A stretch of DNA of 7,176 nucleotides from an uncultured Anaerolineales bacterium (GTDB taxonomy: Bacteria; Chloroflexota; Anaerolineae; Anaerolineales; UBA11657), in assembly GCA_913040765.1 (NCBI GenBank), contig CAJWIA010000069.1, forward strand, positions 1 through 7,176, read 5' to 3'. Positions 1 through 6,260 of the stretch are shown here, one piece after another (positions within the stretch are counted from its first letter, which is position 1; every line of letters begins with the position of its first letter). The notes beneath the pieces were generated by a model. It did no database searches. It saw nothing but the letters and a program-made list of their open reading frames with translations, and was not told the origin of the DNA. Made by a program: the position numbers and the translations under genes.

Positions 1-20
1 ATTATACTGGCTTTGTTACC

Positions 21-30
21 TGATTATAAT
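21..30 (+). promoter_or_regulatory. Candidate -10 box upstream of the first permease gene
   Basis: A perfect TATAAT lies at 25-30, preceded by TG at 21-22, which is one base too far away for a strict extended -10. The window starts too close to judge a -35 box; the bases at 2-7 (TTATAC) match TTGACA poorly. A start here would give a leader of about 45 bases before the ATG at 83. The match could be chance in AT-rich DNA, and the permease gene may instead be read from genes upstream of the window. Confidence 0.3.
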
Positions 31-67
31 ATGATGTAATACTCTGAGTGGATTTGTGAATTAAACC

Positions 68-73
68 TATATT
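68..73 (+). promoter_or_regulatory. Alternative -10-like box close to the ATG at 83
   Basis: TATATT ends nine bases before the ATG at 83, and no Shine-Dalgarno-like purine run is visible in between. This resembles the arrangement before the gene at 5374, where a -10 box sits where it would start a leaderless mRNA. TATATT is a weaker match than TATAAT and no -35 box is seen, so this is only a candidate. Confidence 0.2.
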
Positions 74-82
74 GGTATTAAT

Positions 83-1000
83 ATGGCAGCTTATGTAATT
101 AGAAGGTTGTTCATCAGTATTCCTACGGTGTTTCTCGTAGTGACGTTAGTGTTTTTTGCTTTTCAAGTCATACCTGGAGATGCGGCTCGCATGTATGCAG
201 GAGATCAGGCTTCATTAGCTGCTGTAGAAGCTATAAGAGTTGAGCTAGGACTGGATCAGCCAGTAGGGGTTCAATATTTATCTTATCTAAAAAGACTTGG
301 CGCCGGTAATTTAGGGACTTCATTTATAACTCGTAGGCCTGTCACTGTAGAAATAGGTACTAGGTTTGCTAATACTGCTATCCTGGCTTTTGGAGCAATC
401 ATAGCGTCGACTTTGCTCGGAATATTCATGGGAGTTGTAGCTGCGCTACATAGAGGTAAATGGTTAGACTATGTTCTGAGTGTACTGGCTGTTGGCGGGA
501 TATCTATTCCAGTCTTTTGGTTAGGGCTATTGCTTATGTTTCTATTTAGCTTGAAATTGCATTGGCTGCCAACAGCTGGAAATGCAACTTGGCGTCATTA
601 CATAATGCCTACGTTCTGTTTGTCAGTATATTCTGTTGCATTTATTACTCGTATGGCTCGGTCTACAGTTCTTGATGTTTTGGGTAGTGATTATGTAAGG
701 ACTGCTCAGTCGAAAGGTTTGAGAGAAAGGGTTATCAACATCAGACATGTTATACGCAATGCATTGATTCCATTGATTACCACTGTAGGGTTGCGATTTG
801 GATATATGTTGGGTGGTGCTGTTGTGACTGAGACAGTTTTTGCATGGCCTGGAGTAGGTCGATTGCTTGTAATTGCAGTTACTCAGCGAGATATTCCTGT
901 TGTGCAGGGCATACTCTTAGTATTTGCTAGTGTGTTTATGCTAGTGAACATTATTGTGGACGTATTATATAGTGTAGCAGATCCCAGACTATCATATTAG
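83..1000 (+). CDS. Dpp/Opp-type ABC importer permease, DppB-like subunit
   Basis: This is one of the two inner-membrane channel subunits of a peptide/nickel-type (Dpp/Opp) ABC importer. It is 305 residues, close to the usual DppB length. The N-terminus (MAAYVIRRLFISIPTVFLVV) is the typical first membrane helix of the family, ending at VIPGD (29-33). Further hydrophobic segments lie near 98-121, 132-158, 172-192, 228-250 and 272-296. The cytoplasmic EAA-type loop that docks the ATPase spans about 203-230, with DYVRTAQSKGL then HVIRNALIP. TETVFAWPGVGRL (249-261) and the C-terminal ADPRLSY are further family hallmarks. ATG 83 is the first start after an in-frame TAA at 62-64; it has no clear Shine-Dalgarno site. 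The second permease follows after about 10 bases, so the two are probably cotranscribed and form a heterodimer. Family is certain; the substrate cannot be inferred. Confidence 0.95.
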   Translation: MAAYVIRRLFISIPTVFLVVTLVFFAFQVIPGDAARMYAGDQASLAAVEAIRVELGLDQPVGVQYLSYLKRLGAGNLGTSFITRRPVTVEIGTRFANTAILAFGAIIASTLLGIFMGVVAALHRGKWLDYVLSVLAVGGISIPVFWLGLLLMFLFSLKLHWLPTAGNATWRHYIMPTFCLSVYSVAFITRMARSTVLDVLGSDYVRTAQSKGLRERVINIRHVIRNALIPLITTVGLRFGYMLGGAVVTETVFAWPGVGRLLVIAVTQRDIPVVQGILLVFASVFMLVNIIVDVLYSVADPRLSY

Positions 1001-1010
1001 ATAGAGTTAT

Positions 1011-1841
1011 GTGATGAACCTCAGATATTTTCTACGTAACTATCCCACAGCGTTTGTAGGCGCGGTCATAGTGTTAGTATTTTTAGTGACAGCATTGGGA
1101 GCTGAACAGTTAGCGCCACATGATCCAAACTGGGTTACCCCAAGAGACTCCGTCCAACCACCCAATAGTGAGTATATTTTTGGCGCTGATCATAACGGCA
1201 GAGACATATTAAGCCGTGTTATATATGGTGCTAGAATATCATTATTGATATCCATGACCTCGGTAACAGTAGGTCTTATCGTTGGTGTCAGTTTAGGTGC
1301 CTTGGCTGGTTGGAATTCTAAATATGAGCTAGTGATTATGCGTCTGGTGGATATGATGCTCAGTTTTCCTGGACTAATCACAGCGTTAGCTATTGTTGCT
1401 ATTCTTGGATCTGGCATAGAGAATGTTATAGCCGCCAATATGGCTTATCAAATTCCGATGTTTGCTAGATTGACGCACGGATTGGTTCTATCTACAAGAC
1501 CCAATACCTATGTAATGGCTGCTCGTTCGGTAGGTTTGTCTGACTTCTATATTTTGTTACGTCATATTATGCCTAATATACTTGGCCCTATAGTTGTACA
1601 AGGTAGTTTGCTAATTCCTGATGCCATTATGACAACATCCGCATTGAGTTTTCTAGGTCTTGGTGTGTCACCGCCCACGGCGGAGTGGGGAGGAATGTTA
1701 CAGGACGGGATTAAATGGTTCAGACTTGCTCCTCATGTCATGCTATTTCCTGGGGGATGTCTGATGTTAACAGTTTTGGGATTTAACTTGCTGGGCGATG
1801 GTATGAGGCAATGGTTAGACCCACAACTTCGTATTAACTAG
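1011..1841 (+). CDS. Dpp/Opp-type ABC importer permease, DppC-like subunit
   Basis: This is the partner channel subunit of the preceding permease. It is 276 residues, within the DppC size range. After the first membrane helix (about 12-32) comes the family signature: FGADHNGRDILSRVIYGAR begins at residue 57, matching the GTDxxGRDxxSRxxxGxR pattern of DppC/OppC proteins. The EAA-type ATPase-docking loop is at about 166-193 (YVMAARSVGL followed by RHIMPNILGP). EWGGML (225-230) and LGDGMRQWLDP (261-271) are typical late motifs. The start is GTG 1011 or ATG 1014, giving MM or M. The short purine run TAGAG at 1002-1006 is better spaced from ATG 1014, which I slightly prefer. It lies 10-13 bases behind the first permease gene. 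No ATPase gene follows, which is unusual for a complete dpp-type operon. Confidence 0.95.
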   Translation: MMNLRYFLRNYPTAFVGAVIVLVFLVTALGAEQLAPHDPNWVTPRDSVQPPNSEYIFGADHNGRDILSRVIYGARISLLISMTSVTVGLIVGVSLGALAGWNSKYELVIMRLVDMMLSFPGLITALAIVAILGSGIENVIAANMAYQIPMFARLTHGLVLSTRPNTYVMAARSVGLSDFYILLRHIMPNILGPIVVQGSLLIPDAIMTTSALSFLGLGVSPPTAEWGGMLQDGIKWFRLAPHVMLFPGGCLMLTVLGFNLLGDGMRQWLDPQLRIN

Positions 1842-1887
1842 TATTAGTTTTGTATATTGTTTAAATACATTGTTAGGAATTCTTGAG

Positions 1888-1933
1888 TGATTTAGTAATA
1901 TTTGTCATTTCAATAGCTAAATCAGGTGTTTTT
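1888..1933 (+). terminator. Weak terminator-like hairpin after the permease genes
   Basis: TGATTTAG (1888-1895) and CTAAATCA (1917-1924) are perfect 8-base complements around a 21-base loop. TTTTT at 1929-1933 follows four bases after the stem. The stem is AT-rich and the loop is large, so any termination would be weak. Its place after the permease genes and just before promoter-like boxes fits a partial terminator, but chance is a fair alternative. Confidence 0.3.
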
Positions 1934-1941
1934 GTTAGATG

Positions 1942-1950
1942 TGGTATAAT
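1942..1950 (+). promoter_or_regulatory. Extended -10 promoter element for the solute-binding gene
   Basis: TGGTATAAT is a perfect TATAAT preceded by TGn, the extended -10 form that needs little or no -35 box. The expected -35 position (about 1922-1927, TCAGGT) is a poor match. Transcription would start near 1957 and give a leader of about 120 bases before the ATG at 2076. That leader would contain the inverted repeats at 1967-1984 and 2005-2022. Confidence 0.5.
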
Positions 1951-1966
1951 TTTTTCTACTCAGAAG

Positions 1967-1984
1967 TTAGTATTGTTATACTAA
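1967..1984 (+). promoter_or_regulatory. Operator-like inverted repeat overlapping a second -10 box
   Basis: TTAGTAT (1967-1973) and ATACTAA (1978-1984) are perfect 7-base inverted arms around the spacer TGTT. The right side contains TATACT (1977-1982) preceded by TGT (1974-1976), so the palindrome covers a possible extended -10. An 18-base palindrome with this layout is what a dimeric repressor site would look like. No regulator gene is in the window, and AT-rich DNA gives short palindromes readily. Confidence 0.35.
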
Positions 1985-2004
1985 TGGAATCAAATATCTT
2001 TAGT

Positions 2005-2022
2005 TTAGTATTGCACGTACTA
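2005..2022 (+). promoter_or_regulatory. Second, weaker repeat related to the 1967 palindrome
   Basis: TTAGTATTG at 2005-2013 is an exact copy of 1967-1975, 38 bases downstream. Its TAGTA (2006-2010) is matched by TACTA (2018-2022), giving inverted arms of five bases with a seven-base spacer. It could be a second, lower-affinity site for the same protein. Arm length and spacer differ from the first copy, so the case rests mainly on the shared 9-mer. Confidence 0.25.
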
Positions 2023-2040
2023 TGTTCAAAACAGTTATTT

Positions 2041-2063
2041 GTAGCAAAAACGTAGCAAAAAAA
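2041..2063 (+). repeat. Tandem GTAGCAAAAA repeat in the leader of the binding protein
   Basis: GTAGCAAAAA at 2041-2050 is followed after a single C by GTAGCAAAAAAA at 2052-2063. It lies directly before the Shine-Dalgarno site. An A-rich unstructured leader could help ribosome access. It may simply be a small slippage duplication. Confidence 0.5.
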
Positions 2064-2064
2064 T

Positions 2065-2070
2065 AGGAGG
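2065..2070 (+). promoter_or_regulatory. Strong Shine-Dalgarno site fixing the start at 2076
   Basis: A perfect AGGAGG lies five bases before the ATG at 2076, in an A-rich context. It is the best ribosome binding site in the window and fits high expression of a solute-binding protein. Confidence 0.85.
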
Positions 2071-2075
2071 ACAAT

Positions 2076-3695
2076 ATGAGACAATTTTCTAGTAAGAAAC
2101 ATGTGTTTACTATCCTTATGATAGTTTTCATGTTAGTAGTTTCTGCCTGTCAACCTGCAGCACCTGCAGCTGATAGTGGAGACGATCGTTACGGCGGTAA
2201 TTTAAAGGTGGGTGTTGCCGCTATAGTTCATCTTGATCCTAATGATGTTAACCAATATGGATTGAACGAAATTGTACAGCTTTTCTATGAGACATTGTTT
2301 GATCGCAATGAAGATGGAGAGGTCGTACCACTGTTGGTTAAAGAAGTTAGTCAATCCGATGATGGTTTAGTCCATACCTGGAAGCTGCATGAGGGTATCA
2401 AGTTCCACGATGGATCAGACTTCAACGCAGACGCAGTAAAGTGGAACGTTATGCGTAAGATTGATGAATCAAAGCCAATGGGCAGTTTGTTGCCAATTTC
2501 CAACATGAAGGTTGTGGATGATCATACGCTTGAAATTACTCTTTCTAGGTTGTATACGGGTATGTACAATATTCTTGCGGTCAAGACGTTTTCTATCTAT
2601 AGCCCTAGTTTCTACGAAGAGGTCGGTTCAGACGGTATCAAGACCCAAGCCTCTGGAACAGGACCTTTCAAGGTTGATTCATATACTCCAAACGAGAAAC
2701 TATTACTTGTGAAGAATGATGATTATTGGCAAGATGGTCTTCCATACCTAGATTCAGTTGAATTTGTAGAAGTTGCTGATGCAAATACGCGTGCTACTAT
2801 GCTAGAAGCAGGTGACATTCATGTAGCAGTGGGAACTTCTATTCAGTCACTAGAGCAGTTGAAAACTGATGAGAATATCAAGGTATTGACTGGCCCAAGC
2901 TCTCGACATTACTATGTTAGTATGACTAACATTTACGAACCTTTGGATGACAAACGTGTTCGACAGGCGTTCAATTATGCTATTGATAAAGAAGGCATAT
3001 TGGAAGCTGCTTTCAGAGGCTATGCAAGTGTTGCTGATGTAACCATTGTCAACGAAGCTGTAAGTGGTTATTCCCCAGCTGCTACACATCCGTATCCATA
3101 TGATACAGATAAAGCCACGGCACTTCTAGCTGAAGCAGGTTGGACTGATTCTGATGGTGACGGAATCCTTGATAAAGATGGCAAGGCACTAGAATTGATC
3201 TTGCGTACTCGTAAGGGTGCTGTACCGGGCGATTATGAGACAGCAGAATTGGTGCAGGGTATGTTGCTAAATGTTGGTGTAAAGGTCAATGTTGATGTAG
3301 CTGATACTGCTAGCTTCCTAAAAGAGCTAAATCAGGATATAGCCAATGCTCCACATTATGATATGGTGAACTTGACTTGGGGTACTTTCACGGGTGACGC
3401 TGAGTATGTTATGAAGACATATGTGAGTTGCGATGCCTGGCCTCCAACGTACTGGGACTACTCCCATTACTGTAATGAAGAGGTGGATGCCTTAATTCAG
3501 AAGGGAGATGAAGTACCAACAATTGAGGAACGTAATGAACTTTACGCTCAAATCCTTGATATCATCAGAGAGGATGCACCTACACTCTTCCTGTTCAATG
3601 GTTTATCCACTATTGCTACTCGATCCGATGTGAACGGTCTTTATCTTGACCCGGCTCAGACTATATGGCCAGTCAAGTATGCTTGGCTAGACTAA
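2076..3695 (+). CDS. Lipoprotein solute-binding subunit of the ABC importer (SBP_bac_5 family)
   Basis: This 539-residue protein captures the solute outside the membrane and delivers it to the permeases. The N-terminus is a lipoprotein signal: positive SKKH (6-9), a hydrophobic core (10-22) and a VSAC lipobox with Cys25 as the lipidated residue. An Ala/Pro-rich tether follows. The family 5 fold is seen in GGNLKVGV (40-47), FHDGSDFNADAVKWNV (110-125), SGTGPFKV (193-200), DDYWQDGLPYLDSVEF (215-230), KRVRQAFNYAIDKEGI (293-308) and the late LYAQILDIIREDAPTLFLFN (489-508). DSDGDG (358-363) is an EF-hand-like acidic turn often seen in this family and may bind calcium. C452 and C466 flank an aromatic loop and could form a disulfide. 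The length matches the family. The substrate could be a peptide or another small molecule; binding-site residues cannot be assigned by eye. It is the third core part of the importer, downstream of both permeases. Confidence 0.93.
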   Translation: MRQFSSKKHVFTILMIVFMLVVSACQPAAPAADSGDDRYGGNLKVGVAAIVHLDPNDVNQYGLNEIVQLFYETLFDRNEDGEVVPLLVKEVSQSDDGLVHTWKLHEGIKFHDGSDFNADAVKWNVMRKIDESKPMGSLLPISNMKVVDDHTLEITLSRLYTGMYNILAVKTFSIYSPSFYEEVGSDGIKTQASGTGPFKVDSYTPNEKLLLVKNDDYWQDGLPYLDSVEFVEVADANTRATMLEAGDIHVAVGTSIQSLEQLKTDENIKVLTGPSSRHYYVSMTNIYEPLDDKRVRQAFNYAIDKEGILEAAFRGYASVADVTIVNEAVSGYSPAATHPYPYDTDKATALLAEAGWTDSDGDGILDKDGKALELILRTRKGAVPGDYETAELVQGMLLNVGVKVNVDVADTASFLKELNQDIANAPHYDMVNLTWGTFTGDAEYVMKTYVSCDAWPPTYWDYSHYCNEEVDALIQKGDEVPTIEERNELYAQILDIIREDAPTLFLFNGLSTIATRSDVNGLYLDPAQTIWPVKYAWLD

Positions 3696-3738
3696 TATAA
3701 TCTAAGCATAATAGCTTTAAAACTGAAGTAAAGTTTGC

Positions 3739-3806
3739 AAAAAAGTAGAGAGCTAACAGTGGTGTCTTCTGATGTATCCCAAGACACTCTGTTAGCTCTT
3801 TGGTTT
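3739..3806 (+). terminator. Strong hairpin after the binding-protein gene, likely bidirectional terminator
   Basis: AGAGCTAACAG (3749-3759) pairs with CTGTTAGCTCT (3789-3799). After a small internal mismatch (TG against T), GTGTCTT (3762-3768) pairs with AAGACAC (3781-3787). The loop is 12 bases (3769-3780). On the + strand the stem is followed by TTTGGTTT; on the - strand it is followed after a few bases by T6 (the A-run 3739-3744). It begins about 50 bases after the stop of the solute-binding gene. It should end or attenuate that transcript and limit readthrough into the amidohydrolase. The T-run is better on the - strand, although no - strand gene is seen. Confidence 0.7.
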
Positions 3807-3857
3807 CATTCGTTGAGATATTCTATCCAATTTAATAGTTGACAAGTATTACAAGCT

Positions 3858-3864
3858 AAGAGGG
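3858..3864 (+). promoter_or_regulatory. Ribosome binding site fixing the start at 3871
   Basis: AAGAGGG lies six bases before ATG 3871, a good though imperfect Shine-Dalgarno match. It supports this start for the amidohydrolase. Confidence 0.7.
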
Positions 3865-3870
3865 TTACCA

Positions 3871-5328
3871 ATGAGCAAAAAAACTTGCGACCTATTGGTG
3901 TCTGTTGATGATGTTATGACCATGGATTCTGAAGATCGTATTATTCATGACGCAAGCATCGCTATTACCACTGACAAGATTGTGGCAGTTGGTGAGGCAG
4001 CAACTATAAGTGGTATGTACAAAGCTGATAAGGAAATCAACCTAAGAGGTATGATGGCTCTTCCTGGTTTGATTGATACTTATGGGCATGCGGGACATGG
4101 ATTAATTAAGAGTTTATATCATCCAGATCATGGTTGGCCTACCAACCCGGTCTATTTCCATAATTCAAGTCCGCGGTGGTGGTATATGGAATCAATGCTT
4201 GCAGCTATAGAGCGCATAAGATTTGGTGTTACCACGGGATATAGTGTTATAGGGGCTACTCCTGCCAGAACTGATAACGTGATTTACGCTCAGAAAAATA
4301 TTGAGGCCGTGGCTCATGTAGGTAGTAAAACGGTAGTGGGAGTAGGTCCTCCGGACCCATTTGTCAGCCATGTTCCCATTCCTTGGGAAGGTACATTATG
4401 GGAGAACGGACAAGCTACACGGTCATTGTTTACTTATGAACAATGTTTGTCTAATACTGAACAGATCATACATGATTATCACAAGTCGAACGATGGACGC
4501 ATAGAGGTTTCATTACATTATCCGTATCTATTAAGTAGACAAGCAGCTCATCCCAAATTCCCTTACTCTTATAATAGCAAGGACATACCAGAGATGATAG
4601 GCAAGTCACAACAGATACGTGAAATTGCTGATAAACATAATGTGCTTTTGCATTCTCATGCCTTTGTTGGCTCTGTTGATTTTGCTTTGAAGGAATTTGG
4701 TGAAGGTGTTACAAAGGACCTTCTTAAAGGGCCTACTTTGTTCGCTCACTGCAATGGTTTGCGTGAGCAGGAGGTGAAAATCCTTGGTGAATGTTCGACA
4801 GGGATTGCTGTAGTGCCTTTTACGCATGAAAATCTCTGGTATGGCGTATGTCCTGTTTCAGATTTGTTACAAGCTGGAGCACAGGTTACAGTTTCTACTG
4901 ATGGTTCGGCACCTTATACCTCCTATGATCTCATTGGTGAGTTATCACGTGTGGCTTGGGCAGAATGGCATCGTACTGGAAGCCAGGAAACTGTCTTACC
5001 AGCAAAATTATTGCGTATGGTGACAATTGATGCAGCACGTGCCCTCAATATTGATGAGAGAGTTGGATCTATCGAAGTGGGTAAACAGGCTGATATAACG
5101 GTCATCAATTTCCAGAAACCACATCTCACACCTTGTTATTCGGCTCCGTGGATGCTATCATTTTATGCGAACGGTAATGATGTTGATACTGTTATTGTCG
5201 ACGGGGAAATACTACTTCAGGGTGGGCAGCACACTAATGTAGACGTAGATAAAGTTATTGAAGACGCTAAATTTGAAAGTAAGAAAGCTTTGCAAGGTGT
5301 CAATTATCAGAAATACATCTTTTCGTAG
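3871..5328 (+). CDS. Metal-dependent amidohydrolase, deaminase/chlorohydrolase-like branch
   Basis: This 485-residue protein has no signal peptide and is probably a cytoplasmic hydrolase of C-N (or C-halogen) bonds in the amidohydrolase superfamily, nearest by pattern to the SAH/MTA deaminase and TrzN-like group. The small beta domain at both ends is visible (DLLVSVDDVMTMD at 7-19; GSIEVGKQADITVINF at 399-414; VDTVIVDGEILLQGG near 438-452). Between them is the TIM-barrel core: MALPGLIDTYGHAGHG (62-77), a His pair at 261/263 (LLHSHAF), His293 in FAHCNGL and Asp344 in STDGSAP. These match the second, third and fourth His and the Asp of the family's metal site. Two things are odd: the first His of HxH is Tyr71, and the Glu usually three residues after the third His is absent. 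It follows the importer and precedes two DUF4438 genes, so it may act on the imported solute. Superfamily is confident; substrate is unknown. Confidence 0.9.
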   Translation: MSKKTCDLLVSVDDVMTMDSEDRIIHDASIAITTDKIVAVGEAATISGMYKADKEINLRGMMALPGLIDTYGHAGHGLIKSLYHPDHGWPTNPVYFHNSSPRWWYMESMLAAIERIRFGVTTGYSVIGATPARTDNVIYAQKNIEAVAHVGSKTVVGVGPPDPFVSHVPIPWEGTLWENGQATRSLFTYEQCLSNTEQIIHDYHKSNDGRIEVSLHYPYLLSRQAAHPKFPYSYNSKDIPEMIGKSQQIREIADKHNVLLHSHAFVGSVDFALKEFGEGVTKDLLKGPTLFAHCNGLREQEVKILGECSTGIAVVPFTHENLWYGVCPVSDLLQAGAQVTVSTDGSAPYTSYDLIGELSRVAWAEWHRTGSQETVLPAKLLRMVTIDAARALNIDERVGSIEVGKQADITVINFQKPHLTPCYSAPWMLSFYANGNDVDTVIVDGEILLQGGQHTNVDVDKVIEDAKFESKKALQGVNYQKYIFS

Positions 5329-5359
5329 TATCTAAATACTGTGTGTGTAATGGCTGTCG

Positions 5360-5365
5360 TATAAT
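5360..5365 (+). promoter_or_regulatory. -10 box placed for a leaderless DUF4438 mRNA
   Basis: A perfect TATAAT ends eight bases before the ATG at 5374, so transcription would begin at or within a base or two of the start codon. No Shine-Dalgarno-like sequence exists between 5340 and 5373. No good -35 is seen (TACTGT at the 17-base spacing). The gap to the preceding stop is 45 bases, so readthrough from the amidohydrolase gene is also possible. Confidence 0.45.
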
Positions 5366-5373
5366 ATATTGAT

Positions 5374-6231
5374 ATGACCTCAATTAAAACAAATGTTGCT
5401 GATTTAGTAGAAGTTGGTATAAGTGCTCAGGTGGCGCATCCTGAGCTATCTAAAGGAGTATACAAACCCACTAAGCACGGAGAAAATGTGGTTCCTATTG
5501 GTATGGGAGGTATAGTATACAATGTTGGGATAGGATCGAATGCATTTAGACCTGGTGGAGATCATATTGAACCTGCGGTAAGTATAAGAAATCCAGACAT
5601 AGAAGTCGATCAGGCACTTCATTACTATGGGTGTATAGGCAATGAGGTTGTGCTGATTGATGGGCCCGCGGCTGGCAAGAAAGGTACTATTACCGGTGAA
5701 CACGCACGTCTAATGGTACACTTTGACGAAGATATATTACAAGCTATGAATGGAATGGATCAGGTTGTTGTAAAAACAGTGGGTAGAGGTTTGACAATCA
5801 ATGGATATGAGGGTGTGATAACAAAAAAAATAGGACCACAATTATTAAAGCGATGGGATATTAGTGTTGGTTCAGACGGTACTCTAGATGTTCCAGTTGT
5901 TGCAGAAATTCCATCATACATCATGGGCAGTGGATATGAGTTAGCTCCGGATTTTGTTGATCAAGATATGATGACTCCTGACTGGGAAGAGTTGAAGGAA
6001 TTAGGCTTGCAAGATCTAAAATTGGGAGATATTGTTGCTGTTTCAGATTCTGACCATCGTTTTAGTAGACGGTACTTGGAAGGTGCTGTCACCATCGCAT
6101 TGATTATGCACGGTGATTCTTCGTGGTTGGGTCATGGGCCTGGATGTCAAGAGCTGATGTCATGTGTCAATGGTGAAATACGACCCGTTGTTGACCCTAA
6201 ATGTAATATTGGTGGTTTGCTAGGTTTATAA
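5374..6231 (+). CDS. DUF4438 family protein, first copy, polar motifs intact
   Basis: This 285-residue protein belongs by pattern to DUF4438, a family with members in Thermotoga and other bacteria whose biochemical role I do not know. It has no signal peptide or membrane helix, so it is probably cytoplasmic. Hallmarks, in order: the N-terminal IKTNVADLVEVGISAQVAHP (4-23), GGIVYNVGIG (45-54), GGDHIEPAVSIRN (61-73), a glycine-rich stretch (about 97-112), LGDIVAVSDSDHRFSRRY (217-234), IMHGDSSWLGHGPG (244-257) and PVVDPKCNIGG (271-281). His64, His228 and His246, with Asp63, Glu66 and Asp227, sit in the best conserved motifs and are plausible metal or catalytic residues (inference). ATG 5374 is only three residues upstream of the family's usual MI(R/K)TN beginning, which supports the start. 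The paralogue at 6261 follows after 29 bases, and the two may form one complex. Confidence is high for the family, none for a reaction. Confidence 0.85.
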   Translation: MTSIKTNVADLVEVGISAQVAHPELSKGVYKPTKHGENVVPIGMGGIVYNVGIGSNAFRPGGDHIEPAVSIRNPDIEVDQALHYYGCIGNEVVLIDGPAAGKKGTITGEHARLMVHFDEDILQAMNGMDQVVVKTVGRGLTINGYEGVITKKIGPQLLKRWDISVGSDGTLDVPVVAEIPSYIMGSGYELAPDFVDQDMMTPDWEELKELGLQDLKLGDIVAVSDSDHRFSRRYLEGAVTIALIMHGDSSWLGHGPGCQELMSCVNGEIRPVVDPKCNIGGLLGL

Positions 6232-6260
6232 TAAGATAGTATTGTGGCAGGTAATATACA

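Larger units (their letters stand above)
1842..2075 (+). other. Regulatory gap between permeases and solute-binding gene
   Basis: This 234-base AT-rich stretch has no convincing ORF. From left to right I see a weak hairpin with a T-run (1888-1933), an extended -10 (1942-1950), an inverted repeat over a second -10-like box (1967-1984), a related imperfect repeat (2005-2022), a tandem GTAGCAAAAA repeat (2041-2063) and a strong ribosome binding site (2065-2070). The gap suggests that the binding protein is transcribed separately from the permeases, as is common because it is needed in excess. Confidence 0.6.

Noticed and set aside
1851..1869. TGTAT / ATACA inverted repeat just after the second permease gene
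   Set aside because: Five AT-only-type pairs without a T-run; expected by chance in this base composition.
2850..3089. Open reading frames on the - strand inside the binding-protein gene and others
   Set aside because: They overlap well-supported genes, have no ribosome binding site or family features, and read as shadow translations.
3813..3838. TTGAGA (3813-3818) with TAATAG (3833-3838) as a promoter
   Set aside because: The spacing is 14 bases and both boxes are imperfect, so it is not supportable.
3839..3844. Perfect TTGACA, a possible -35 box for the amidohydrolase gene
   Set aside because: No -10-like hexamer lies 16-18 bases downstream; that position is the ribosome binding site and start region (3858-3871).
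5340..5348. TG dinucleotide run before the first DUF4438 gene as a phase-variable tract
   Set aside because: Only about four units, too short for likely slippage-based switching.
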